Positions 50,707 to 59,429 of a DNA stretch of 64,000 nt are shown in pieces. A program made the position numbers and the translations under genes. Every line of letters starts with the position of its first letter. The first letter of the stretch is position 1. Source of the stretch: Spirosoma pollinicola (GTDB taxonomy: Bacteria > Bacteroidota > Bacteroidia > Cytophagales > Spirosomataceae). Below the pieces are notes generated by a model. It saw only the letters and a program-made list of their open reading frames with translations, searched no databases and had not been told where the DNA came from. The stretch is from contig NZ_CP025096.1 of assembly GCF_002831565.1 (NCBI RefSeq), forward strand, positions 7,431,014 through 7,495,013, in the 5' to 3' direction.

Positions 50707-53097
50707 TTACTCCTGCTTTAAACGGTCTACTTCGTCAGGGGCAATATCTCGTTTATTGCTCAAGACTACCGTTGAGCGGCCAAACGTGTAGTTGACAGTA
50801 ATGCGCAACGTCCGGCTCTGCCACTTCCTAAGGGTTTCCTGTTGGACTGATCCATACTGATAGCTAGCCTTATAGCGGTCACTGTAAAAAAGGTCGTTCC
50901 CATCCAAGGCGATAAAGCCTTTTCCTTTAGCAATCATTTTTTTTAGGCCCACTTCGACCGTTCCAACCGAGTAAAGTTGCCACAGCTCAAACAAACTGGG
51001 GGAGGCATATTTAGCCAGCAACGAGGCCGACCAGCCTTTATCCAATTGCCAATCGGAACTAACCTGAGCGGTCCAACTCCACTGTCCTTGATGAGTGGGT
51101 ACGATAATACGATTACAAAGAGCCGCTAGATCGGTGCTGACGGACCAACCCTTAGCCAGTTGTAGGGCTTGCCCGGTGGCTATGTACCAGGTTTGGACCA
51201 GGCCAATACTCTGGGGGCGGGATTGATTGATTTGCCTCAGCGAGTCGTACGTCAGTACGTCCAGCGTCGCATCCTGCATTTGGATAAAGTTGACTGTTAA
51301 AAGTCGGGTATTTTTCAAGATATAATTAAGCTCCCCAATGTGAGCCAACGCCGGATTGAGTGCTGGATTCCCGGCCACGGCATTGTAAGCATCCGTATAG
51401 TAGGTGAAGGGATTTAGATTGGTATACACGGGCCGGATCAGGCTCTTCCGATACGAAAACGTCAGTTGATGAGCGCCCAATTGGGTCGTTAACGAAGCCG
51501 ATGGAAACAAATACCCATACTGACGATTGACTACTTGACGCCTTGGATCAAAACCCACGGTATGTTCATAGCGTAAGCCCGTCTTCAGGTCCAGGCCCTT
51601 GAGCGGTTTATGAATCGACACGTAAACGGCCTGAATTTGCTCTCGATAGGTAAAGGCATTAGTATACCCTGGTAAAGGGTGTTGATTGGAGCCTAGCAGC
51701 GAATCCAGATTTATCCAGCTAGTATTCATTACCGAACTGGCTTTAAAGCCTGATTCCAGCGTGGCAAACTTTGTTTTTTGGGTCCAATCCACTTTGAGGG
51801 CGTAGAGGGCGGAAGAACGAACTTGATCTTGATGGGCGTTAAACCTAGCATCGGGCGCTCCACGCACTAAAAAGGTGTTACCAAACCCATCTTGTTGGCT
51901 GGATGCCTGGCGGTAATAGTCCCCATCAACGGATAAACTCGAGCCCAACGTATCCAAACGCCAAATATAAAATGCGTGAAAAGCCCTATTTTGTGCTTGC
52001 GCCTGGTTATCCCGTCGCAAGCGAACCAGTAACGGAGTAGCCCCGCCGATCTGAGCCAATTGTCCATCCGTTAGACTGCCCGTCCATCGGCGCATCCCCT
52101 TACCGTCCAGGCCAATCACCTGCCCAGGAGCGAGCTGGTAGCTGACGCCCAGCATACCCGTCAGATCCGTTGGCTGAATGACTTGACGGCTTTCTTGCCC
52201 AAAGCGCCTGCCCGCTACTTGTCGGTCCGTGGTCTCTCGTTCATACGTCGGGCTATGATCCAGGCCAAGCTGACCATAGCTCTCCCACTTCCCCCACCGG
52301 CTCGTGACCATCGTTGATAGAGTAGATCGGGGCCTGGCTACCGGGACCACCGAGAAGCTCGAATTGACCGAGTACCCATCGTCGGTTCGCTGTCTCAGGT
52401 GAATGTCCATCACCCCCCCCGAGCCCGCTGCATCATAGGAAGCCGGTGGCGTCGGCAAAAAATCAATCGAGGCAATATCGCTGGCGGACAGGCTTTTCAA
52501 GTAACTCAGCAGAGCGCTCCCCGTCAGATAGCTTTGCTTGCCATTGATGTAGACCAACACGCCCGTCTTGCCCTGTAAGCTCAGCTCTCCTTCCCGATCC
52601 AGCTTTACCCCCGGAATGCGCCTTACTAGGTCAACCGCCTGGTCGCCCCGCGTATTCATAGCTTTTACATCCACCCGGAATCGATCCGACTCATAGCGGA
52701 TCTGGGGCTTTTTAGCCCGAACCACGATTTCGGCTATGGCTTGCTGGCTCACGGCCAGGCTCACCCAGCCCAACGCCAGGGGCTCCCCCTGGCAAGCGAG
52801 CGAATCCATAACCAGGGTTTGGTAACCCACGTGCGACAAGGTTAGCCGGTACAGCCCTTCTTTTAAGTGGTCAAAGCGAAAGCGCCCTTCCTGCTGGGAA
52901 GTGGCATAGAGCGGGCTGGTGGGCGATGCATAAGGCACTAAAGTGGCATGTACCCCAACCAATGGCTGGTGCTCCGTTTGGCTTTGGACCTGGCCGCTCA
53001 GGGACTGACCGTACGTGGTCCCGGTCGAAAAAAGCGGAAAACAGAGCAGGCCGATAAGACTTAGTAGACGAGAAACAAATAGACGTGCTAAGGACAT
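50707..53097 (-). CDS. TonB-dependent outer-membrane receptor
   Basis: The 796-residue outer-membrane protein has a signal peptide and then a carboxypeptidase-regulatory beta-sandwich (LVGVHATLVPYASPTS to YRLTLSHVGYQTLVMDSLAC). The plug domain contains DLVRRIPGVKLDREGELSLQ, YINGKQSYLTG and the AGSGGVMDIHLRQR segment. The C-terminal part is a long outer-membrane-protein beta-barrel. It imports a large substrate energised by TonB, or acts in signalling. A SusD partner is not present, so it is probably not a standard glycan pair. It is divergent from, and likely regulated by, the LytS/LytTR pair that begins 178 bases away. Confidence 0.88.
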   Translation of the reverse strand: MSLARLFVSRLLSLIGLLCFPLFSTGTTYGQSLSGQVQSQTEHQPLVGVHATLVPYASPTSPLYATSQQEGRFRFDHLKEGLYRLTLSHVGYQTLVMDSLACQGEPLALGWVSLAVSQQAIAEIVVRAKKPQIRYESDRFRVDVKAMNTRGDQAVDLVRRIPGVKLDREGELSLQGKTGVLVYINGKQSYLTGSALLSYLKSLSASDIASIDFLPTPPASYDAAGSGGVMDIHLRQRTDDGYSVNSSFSVVPVARPRSTLSTMVTSRWGKWESYGQLGLDHSPTYERETTDRQVAGRRFGQESRQVIQPTDLTGMLGVSYQLAPGQVIGLDGKGMRRWTGSLTDGQLAQIGGATPLLVRLRRDNQAQAQNRAFHAFYIWRLDTLGSSLSVDGDYYRQASSQQDGFGNTFLVRGAPDARFNAHQDQVRSSALYALKVDWTQKTKFATLESGFKASSVMNTSWINLDSLLGSNQHPLPGYTNAFTYREQIQAVYVSIHKPLKGLDLKTGLRYEHTVGFDPRRQVVNRQYGYLFPSASLTTQLGAHQLTFSYRKSLIRPVYTNLNPFTYYTDAYNAVAGNPALNPALAHIGELNYILKNTRLLTVNFIQMQDATLDVLTYDSLRQINQSRPQSIGLVQTWYIATGQALQLAKGWSVSTDLAALCNRIIVPTHQGQWSWTAQVSSDWQLDKGWSASLLAKYASPSLFELWQLYSVGTVEVGLKKMIAKGKGFIALDGNDLFYSDRYKASYQYGSVQQETLRKWQSRTLRITVNYTFGRSTVVLSNKRDIAPDEVDRLKQE

Positions 53098-53275
53098 ACA
53101 GAATGGATTTGGCGCAAAAATTCTGTTTGCTGCTCGCTAGCGCCAATTTATTATGCCAATGCGCTAGATGCCGATGGGAAAGCGGGTCTGACTCGTCTGA
53201 TCCGCCTTGACATAACCAAATAAGCCATTCACATAATGTTCGGCTCATCGCCCGATAAAGCCGTATTTTTAGCCT

Positions 53276-54286
53276 ATGAAGCGCAGTCATTTACCCTTGA
53301 TCCTGGTGCTGATTTGGTTTGGCTCCACCCTGTATCTACTGCTGGGGACCCTGGTCTTCAACCGAGGATCGTGGCCAGGTGTCCTGCTCATTGTCAGTTC
53401 GCAAATCCTGCAAATGGGGGTTATTCTACCCTGTGCGCTGGTAATCTTTCCCCGCTACTGGAAACGCCAGACCCTACCGGAACTGACAGGCAGTCTACTC
53501 GGCCTACTCCTTGGATTTGTGCTGACGCGGTATGTACTGGAAGAGATTTTATTTGTCCGCTGGTTTGGCCTGGCCAAGAATGAGGGGCTTGAGTTGCTCT
53601 TTTTCATCTATGAGAATATGTACTATTCGTTTCCGGGCGTCTTTATTGGCTTCATCATCTACCTCTTGACCCAATCCTACAAGACTGAAGCCAATAATCA
53701 ACAATTAGCCCAGGAGCTTCGGCAAGCGGAACTGTCGTTGTTAAAGTCGCAGTTGAACCCGCATTTTCTTTACAATACGCTAAACTACCTCTACGCGATG
53801 GCCTTACCCCTGCCCGGACCACTGGCTCAGGCAGTGCTGAAGCTCTCGAAGACGTTGCAGTACACACTGGCTAAAAATCGGAACGAGGTAGTCAGCTTAG
53901 GCGAAGAAATGCAGTTTATTACGGATTACCTCAGCTTGTATGTGCTGCGCTTTTCGCCTACCTTTCACTACCAGCTTCGGGTTGATGGGCCGATTGAGGG
54001 GATTCAACTCCCGCCTTTATTGCTTTTGCCCTTCATCGAAAACGCCCTCAAGCATGGGGTCACTAACGACCCCACTGCGCCGATTAGCATTGCTGTCGCC
54101 GTTCAGGATTCGCAACTGGTTTTCCAGGTCATCAACCGGGTCAATCGGCAATCGCGTGCCCCCTCCACCGGGATTGGCCTGGAAAACGTTAAACGGCGAT
54201 TAACGATGCTGTATCCCGGTCGTCACCGCTTGGCGATTCAAGAGGAAGGCGACCTGTTTCATTCATCGCTAGTCCTTTGCTTATGA
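53276..54286 (+). CDS. LytS-type sensor histidine kinase
   Basis: The 336-residue membrane kinase of the LytS/YehU (His_kinase) family has four N-terminal membrane segments within residues 1-130. A coiled coil follows. The phospho-acceptor motif is SQLNPHFLYNTLNYL with His163. The ATPase domain contains PPLLLLPFIENALKHG and GIGLENVKRR. It phosphorylates the response regulator encoded by the next gene, with which it overlaps by 4 bases (ATGA). It is divergent from the TonB receptor gene. Confidence 0.93.
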   Translation: MKRSHLPLILVLIWFGSTLYLLLGTLVFNRGSWPGVLLIVSSQILQMGVILPCALVIFPRYWKRQTLPELTGSLLGLLLGFVLTRYVLEEILFVRWFGLAKNEGLELLFFIYENMYYSFPGVFIGFIIYLLTQSYKTEANNQQLAQELRQAELSLLKSQLNPHFLYNTLNYLYAMALPLPGPLAQAVLKLSKTLQYTLAKNRNEVVSLGEEMQFITDYLSLYVLRFSPTFHYQLRVDGPIEGIQLPPLLLLPFIENALKHGVTNDPTAPISIAVAVQDSQLVFQVINRVNRQSRAPSTGIGLENVKRRLTMLYPGRHRLAIQEEGDLFHSSLVLCL

Positions 54287-54996
54287 CCAACGCAAAAATT
54301 TACCGCTGCCTGGCGCTGGACGATGAGCTCTACGCTACCCATGTGATCCAGACTTATTTAGACCAGTCGCCCGGCTTTCGCTTGGTTAAGGCGACCACCG
54401 ATGTGTACGAGGGCATACGACTGGTCAATGAGGGGTTGATTGACCTGGTCTTTTTAGATATTCAGATGCCCGAGCTGAACGGGCTGCAATTTGTAAAGAT
54501 TTGTGGTGCTAAGTGTAAAGTGATCCTGACCACCGCTTATCCGGACTACGCCCTGGCGGGGTTCAATCTGGATGTGGTCGATTACCTCTTAAAGCCGATT
54601 GAGCCGGAGCGTTTCGCTCATGCCCTGGCTAAGTTCTTAGCGCTACAGGGCGATCCCTCGCTCCGTTCCGATCCAGCGAAAGACTATATTTTTTTGAAAG
54701 GAGACGCTAAGAACACGTTTCACCGGGTAGCCTTCGGGGATATTCTCTATATCGAGGGCTTAAACAATTATATATCGGTGTATACGGCCCAGCAACGAAT
54801 CGTCACCTATATGGCATTGAAAGACATTCTGGCCCTCTTGCCCGCCACCCAGTTTTGCCGCGTTCACCGTTCCTATATTATCTCCCTGGCCCATATTCGG
54901 CTGATTGATGGGGGTAGGGTGTACATTGGCCAAAAGGGTATTTCGATCAGTGATGGCTATAAATCGAGCTTTTACCGATTAATCAATCGTCAGTAG
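54283..54996 (+). CDS. LytTR-family response regulator
   Basis: The 237-residue response regulator has a CheY-like receiver domain with the phospho-acceptor Asp59 in LVFLDIQMPELNG. LKPI in the switch region and a C-terminal LytTR DNA-binding domain follow (DYIFLKGDAKNTFHRVAFGD, YIEGLNNYISVYT, FCRVHRSYIISLAHIRLID). Start ATG 54283 overlaps the kinase stop. It pairs with the LytS-like kinase. The closest target is the divergent TonB receptor gene. Such pairs usually respond to envelope signals. Confidence 0.94.
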   Translation: MTNAKIYRCLALDDELYATHVIQTYLDQSPGFRLVKATTDVYEGIRLVNEGLIDLVFLDIQMPELNGLQFVKICGAKCKVILTTAYPDYALAGFNLDVVDYLLKPIEPERFAHALAKFLALQGDPSLRSDPAKDYIFLKGDAKNTFHRVAFGDILYIEGLNNYISVYTAQQRIVTYMALKDILALLPATQFCRVHRSYIISLAHIRLIDGGRVYIGQKGISISDGYKSSFYRLINRQ

Positions 54997-55125
54997 CCCT
55001 TGTTGTTTTAGGCTCCATCGTTTATTACCCAAAAACAAGCTACCTATCTGATCAATACCATCTCAATAATTGTCTCAATCAAGACGCACGGACGTCCTTT
55101 CGTCCTAACTTACGAATACATAAGC

Positions 55126-55497
55126 TCAGTACTTGCCTTCCAGTAACGTAACGACTTCTTTTGACCCACTCGTGAAAACATTATAATTGATCCCCCGCTT
55201 CCCCAGCGAATTACCCGAGCAATCAAAAATGTAGCTCATCGGTGAACTGACATAGCCATTCTCATTAGTTAAAAAGTACTCATTGTTATAGTAGTTTACC
55301 ACCACCCGCAAAGGGCCACTCTTGGGTTGTTGAAAAAAAGTGAGTTGGTCTTTCTGCCAGGAAACGTTTTTGAGGGAATCCTGAGTAAAGCAAGACGTAT
55401 TAATTTCGACTGGGTTAAGTTCTTGCTTGGATGTACACATTTGAGCGGAAACCAGAAAGCTAACTAGAATGGCAATTGCAGGGATATACTTAATCAT
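55126..55497 (-). CDS. Small hypothetical exported protein
   Basis: The 123-residue protein has a hydrophobic leader with a lipoprotein-like Cys (VSFLVSAQMCTS, near residue 21). A beta-rich domain follows, reading QLTFFQQPKSGPLRVVVNYY then NNEYFLTNENGYVS. It resembles other small Bacteroidota exported proteins with no known role. It converges on the LytTR gene and is followed on its other side by a repeat fragment. Confidence 0.6.
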   Translation of the reverse strand: MIKYIPAIAILVSFLVSAQMCTSKQELNPVEINTSCFTQDSLKNVSWQKDQLTFFQQPKSGPLRVVVNYYNNEYFLTNENGYVSSPMSYIFDCSGNSLGKRGINYNVFTSGSKEVVTLLEGKY

Positions 55498-55663
55498 ACG
55501 TTTAGCGATACAAGGGTTTGCAACCGATAGACTCTATTAAACACAAAGTGGTTGGAATTGATAGCGAGAACTTTTCATCGCTCCAGCGACTCGGCAATTG
55601 TTGTCTAATTCTCACCGTGGTGGCCGACACCCCGGAGCGGGACCTTACACGTCTATTTCCTAC

Positions 55664-55713
55664 AGCAGACCTATAAGACACACTTCGTCTCCTATAAGAG
55701 GGTATTGTGAGAA
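55664..55713. mobile_element. MITE-like core fragment
   Basis: GCAGACCTATAAGAC...TTCGTCTCCTATAAGAGGG resembles the middle of the repeat family but has no terminal repeats. It lies in the 322-base gap upstream of the deacetylase gene, which otherwise shows nothing coding. Confidence 0.35.
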
Positions 55714-55819
55714 GTTACACAACTTTTTTAAATCAGACAAATTGCCGCTTTTCACTAACATTGAAGCTTAAATAGTTAATCCGCTTCAATCAACTACCTT
55801 TCTTCAGAACGACATCGTT

Positions 55820-56767
55820 ATGACAAAACTCTTTATTCTCCTGCTGCTGGCGACGGCTTGTGGCCTAACTAATCCGGTTGACCTGAAGTTCCAGGCTCAA
55901 TCCCTACCAGCCGTCAAGCCCACGCTAGCCTTTACCTTTGATGACGGCTCAATCAATGATTTCGGTGAGTATAAATTGGAAACCTGGAATCAACGGTTGC
56001 TTAACCATTTGAAAAAAAACAAGCTTAAGGCCATCTTATTTTCAGCGGGCGCTAATAAGTCGAGTCCAAAAGGAAAATACGTGCTAAACTCCTGGAACGA
56101 TGCGGGGCATCTTATCGCCAATCATACCTTCTCGCATGTCAACTTTAACAGTGCACAGGTCAGTCTGGAGGATTTCAAGCTTGAACTAACTAAAAATGAT
56201 AGCCTCATTAAGGGCTACGCCCATTACACCCCTTACTTTCGATTTCCCTATCTCAAGGAAGGCGACACCAAAGAAAAAGTGGATGGGTTTAGAGCCTTTA
56301 TGAAGCAGGAAGGCTATAGAAATGGCCACGTCACCATTGACGCTTCCGATTGGTACATTGACGCTCGCTTAACCGAGCGGCTAAAAGAAAGCCCTAACGC
56401 GGATCTGACCGGCTATCGAACCTATTATAAAAATCACTTATTGAACCGGGCTCAGTACTATGATTCGTTGGCCTATCAGCTCACTAAGCGGCGTATACAT
56501 CACGTGTTGCTACTGCATCATAATTTAGCAGCCGCCCTTTTTCTTGACGATTTGATCAAGCATTTTAAAGCCAACGGGTGGGAGGTTATCGACACCGATC
56601 AAGCCTATAAAGACAAGATTTATGCAACAGTGCCCACCACGATTCCAGCCGGTGAAAGTTTAATTTGGGCCTTAGCTAAAGCATCAGGCCAATTTGAGTC
56701 GGTATTGCGCTACCCTGCCGAGGACGAGGTCTATGAGAAACCAGGGATGGATAAGTTAGGTCTTTGA
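55820..56767 (+). CDS. Exported polysaccharide deacetylase (NodB homology)
   Basis: The 315-residue protein has a signal peptide of lipoprotein type (Cys14 in LLLATACG). The NodB-type carbohydrate esterase domain has FTFDDGS (Asp41-Asp42) and the metal histidines His102 and His106 in IANHTFSHV. It also has YFRFPYLKEGD and the late ILLLHHN-like segment HHVLLLHHNLAAAL. It removes acetyl groups from a cell-wall or surface polysaccharide. It has no obvious pathway neighbours; a 16-codon relic of an esterase gene follows it. Confidence 0.88.
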   Translation: MTKLFILLLLATACGLTNPVDLKFQAQSLPAVKPTLAFTFDDGSINDFGEYKLETWNQRLLNHLKKNKLKAILFSAGANKSSPKGKYVLNSWNDAGHLIANHTFSHVNFNSAQVSLEDFKLELTKNDSLIKGYAHYTPYFRFPYLKEGDTKEKVDGFRAFMKQEGYRNGHVTIDASDWYIDARLTERLKESPNADLTGYRTYYKNHLLNRAQYYDSLAYQLTKRRIHHVLLLHHNLAAALFLDDLIKHFKANGWEVIDTDQAYKDKIYATVPTTIPAGESLIWALAKASGQFESVLRYPAEDEVYEKPGMDKLGL

Positions 56768-56817
56768 CTTAAACGGCCCGACTTTTGACGCATCACCTAT
56801 CTGTAAGCTTCGTCGTC

Positions 56818-56865
56818 TATCAGCGAAAGAAAATCTACCGATGGCTACTCAGACAGCACCAATAA
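56818..56865 (+). pseudogene. Relic of a secreted-esterase C-terminus
   Basis: The 15 codons plus stop read YQRKKIYRWLLRQHQ. They align with the last residues of the esterase at 23.8-24.5 kb, YQEKKLYRWLSKQHR, including the stop position. No further homology was recognised upstream, so only the tail of a duplicated gene remains. Confidence 0.6.
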
Positions 56866-56997
56866 GAAGATTGACCCTCGACCGTATTGTCGCAATTTAT
56901 GAGCTGTAAAATTTTCTGTACTATTCGCCCTGACTCAATACGTTGCTAAAATCGTACTGACTTAGAGCGAGTACTATTGTCTAATCTACCTGAACCA

Positions 56998-57798
56998 ATG
57001 GCGCAAAACCGTTTACTTCTCCTGGCCCTTCTGCTGATTCCATTCATCGCTGAGGCGCAACTTGACCTTATTACTCCTTTTAAAAACTGTCCCGGAAGTG
57101 GCAGTACGACTATCTACGATAACAATCGTCACCAGTGGATTTATAGTGATTCGCTGGACGCGCAAAAAGCGACCTTGCCCGCTTCAACCTTCAAAGTCAT
57201 CAACTTATTGATTGCCTTAGAAACCAACGTCATTCGCGATGAGCATGAAGTAGTAAAATGGGTTGGTAAAGTGGATACGGTACTCTACGGAAATCGCCCT
57301 GAAATCTATCATGACATGTCCATCAAAGAAGCCTTCGAGGTTTCAGCGGGTTGGGTCTTCATTGAATTAGCCAAGCGGGTAGGCCGGGATCGATACCGCA
57401 AATACTTGACCAAATGTCACTATGGAAATGATGATTTAAGTGAGGCAGGTACCGATTTTTGGAATTTTGGATCATTTGGTATAAGCCCAATCAACCAGAT
57501 TAATTTTTTAAGAAATGCTTACTCGGGAGAGGTGCCCTTTTCAAGGCGTAATCTAACCATTCTCAAACGAGTGATGGTGACGGAGAAAGGAGGGGACTAT
57601 ACGATACGGTCAAAAACGGGCTGGACGCGCGATGGGGGTAATGATACGGGCTGGTGGGTAGGATATGTCGAAAAGAATGGGAATATCTACTTTTTTGCGA
57701 CACGCTTAATCAAGAGCTTACAGGTATCGAACCCAAACTTTGGCCCCTGTCGCAAAGAAATAACGCGAACCATCCTTCATGAATTAAAGGCAATTTAA
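56998..57798 (+). CDS. Class D beta-lactamase-like protein
   Basis: The 267-residue exported protein has a signal peptide (LLLLALLLIPFIAEAQ) and the class D serine beta-lactamase motifs. Ser63-Thr-Phe-Lys66 lies in LPASTFKVINLLIALE. Ser116-Ala-Gly118 is at the SxV position (FEVSAGWVF). YGN is at 142-144 (CHYGNDDL) and Lys206-Thr-Gly208 in SKTGW. Class D enzymes open beta-lactam rings; related BlaR1-type sensor domains only bind them. The hydrophobic Val of SxV, which shields the carbamylated lysine, is Gly here, so activity may be reduced. ATG 56998 is chosen over an upstream TTG. Confidence 0.85.
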   Translation: MAQNRLLLLALLLIPFIAEAQLDLITPFKNCPGSGSTTIYDNNRHQWIYSDSLDAQKATLPASTFKVINLLIALETNVIRDEHEVVKWVGKVDTVLYGNRPEIYHDMSIKEAFEVSAGWVFIELAKRVGRDRYRKYLTKCHYGNDDLSEAGTDFWNFGSFGISPINQINFLRNAYSGEVPFSRRNLTILKRVMVTEKGGDYTIRSKTGWTRDGGNDTGWWVGYVEKNGNIYFFATRLIKSLQVSNPNFGPCRKEITRTILHELKAI

Positions 57799-57815
57799 AA
57801 CCATTTCCTAAAATG

Positions 57816-57977
57816 TGACAATACCTGTCACTTAAAACGCCAGATTTTTGAAGCAGATATATGAACGCTTCATCGTCGCAAGCGGAAGCATATGCATGGC
57901 GTTTTTTCGTCTCATCAAGAAGCGTTTTTAGAGACGGTTATTTTCTAGTAAATGTTCATTCCGGTCAGTGGCATACG
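57816..57977. mobile_element. MITE-like repeat, copy 6 (variant)
   Basis: The core ACGCCAG...GAAGCAGATATATGAACG is followed by two GTCTC/GTCGC segments (TCGTCGCAAGCGGAAGC and TCGTCTCATCAAGAAGCGTT), suggesting a duplicated middle. A right end TCATTCC...GTCAGTGGCATACG finishes at 57977. The 476-base gap 57799-58274 contains no other feature. Confidence 0.55.
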
Positions 57978-58274
57978 CCTTATAGTGTCACTGCTCTATC
58001 CTTCCCAGATGGCCTCTAACTATGAAGAGTTTATTTGACAACGACCAGATTGCAGTAGTGCATAGACACTATACGTTGATCCTACAGCCTCAGACTTGAT
58101 ATACCTGTTCAACGATTCATCCACAAGTAGGCTAGACGCGTACCAGCCGGTGTGGAGCAACCGTACGCAGGCCTTTATCTCCTTTCTGCATAATTATTCT
58201 TCTTTAAGCAACGTTATGGTGATAACTTGACAAGTGTCAGTTATCTTAGTGACGCTTTTATATCATCTCCTACT

Positions 58275-58712
58275 ATGGCCACTAAAACTGTAGCGACCGG
58301 TGCTCGAACCGATTTTTTACCGCAAGCCCTGCGGGGTGAAAGCCGGCCTTCCCTCATCAGCCGTATCCGCCAGGGCGAAGCCCGCAGTCGGGTCGATGAA
58401 GTGGCTAGCCGCATTGGCTTGACCGATAAAGAGATGGCCCGTATCCTTAACCTATCCGAACGCTCACTGCATCGGCAAGCCGGGGACAAGACGTTGGATT
58501 CTAACAAAACCGAGCGCCTACTGCTCCTGGAGCAGTTGATCGAACATGGACTGGCCACCTTTGATGATCGCCAGGCGGTGTTTGCGCGCTGGCTACGCAC
58601 CCCGCGCCCTTCCTTGGGGAACGTGGCACCGGTGTCTTTGTTAGATACCATAGCGGGCTTTAGCTTCGTTGACGATGAACTAAGCCGCATTGAAGAAGGC
58701 ATGATCAGTTAG
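58275..58712 (+). CDS. Xre/MbcA/ParS-type antitoxin
   Basis: Antitoxin of 145 residues with the two-part layout of the RES-Xre system. An Xre-like helix-turn-helix (EVASRIGLTDKEMARILNLS) is followed by the MbcA/ParS (DUF2384) C-terminal domain (HGLATFDDRQAVFARWLRTP, LLDTIAGFSFVDDELSRIE) that blocks the toxin. ATG 58275 is the natural start; an upstream TTG would add 16 residues. It is followed after 17 bases by the RES toxin gene, forming the usual operon. The complex normally represses its own promoter. Confidence 0.9.
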   Translation: MATKTVATGARTDFLPQALRGESRPSLISRIRQGEARSRVDEVASRIGLTDKEMARILNLSERSLHRQAGDKTLDSNKTERLLLLEQLIEHGLATFDDRQAVFARWLRTPRPSLGNVAPVSLLDTIAGFSFVDDELSRIEEGMIS

Positions 58713-58729
58713 TAGCCATTATTAGTTTC

Positions 58730-59230
58730 ATGCCTCGTGTATATCGTTTAATCAAAAAGCGTTTCCTGGATACGTCCCTAGCGGGTGGCTCGGCCAAACG
58801 GGGCGAGCGTTGGAATCCTATTGGCATTGATGTGCTTTACACCTCCAGTTCCCCTGAGTTAGCTTTAGTGGAGGTGTTGGCCAACTTGATGCCTATTCGC
58901 CTGGATGAACTACCTACCTACTTCTTGATTACCATACACCTACCCGACGAGCAAGCGCTGAAGGCGTACCGGGTGGATCAGCTACCGCCTGACTGGAACA
59001 CGCCGGTGCGAACCACGCAGTTACAAACCTTTTTGGGCGAGTGGTTAGCAGGCACTCAGGAACTGGCTGTAGCCCTTCCCTCCGCTGTTGTTCCCTTTTC
59101 GACTAACGTCATCCTACATCGCAGTCATGTGGCTTTCGAACAGGTAAGTGTTGAGTCGATCCAACCCTTCACTGTCGATGGTCGCTTGGTATTACCCACC
59201 AACTATGGTCCTCTCTCAGAAAAGAGCTGA
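58730..59230 (+). CDS. RES-domain NAD+-degrading toxin
   Basis: The 166-residue RES-family toxin has the family's conserved Arg, Glu and Ser elements in its N-terminal half: AGGSAKRGERWNPIGIDVLY and then SSSPELALVEVLANL, with a late Ser region NVILHRSHVAFEQV. RES toxins deplete NAD+ by phosphorolysis or hydrolysis and stop growth when the antitoxin is lost. Paired with the Xre/MbcA antitoxin just upstream, it probably stabilises the replicon or this region. Confidence 0.9.
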   Translation: MPRVYRLIKKRFLDTSLAGGSAKRGERWNPIGIDVLYTSSSPELALVEVLANLMPIRLDELPTYFLITIHLPDEQALKAYRVDQLPPDWNTPVRTTQLQTFLGEWLAGTQELAVALPSAVVPFSTNVILHRSHVAFEQVSVESIQPFTVDGRLVLPTNYGPLSEKS

Positions 59231-59429
59231 TGGAGAAGCGAACGAAAAGTATGTCTTTTGATAACTGATGATATGGTTTGGTAATAGGCTCCTTAAAGGA
59301 CGAGCCCCATCGTCATGCAATATTTTTTAACACTTCAGATACAAACGGTCCCGCTTGTGGCTACCGACCGCCACGCGTTGTTAATTGTCTCACAAATGAG
59401 CATTATTTGAGAATAGCTAATTGGTAATG

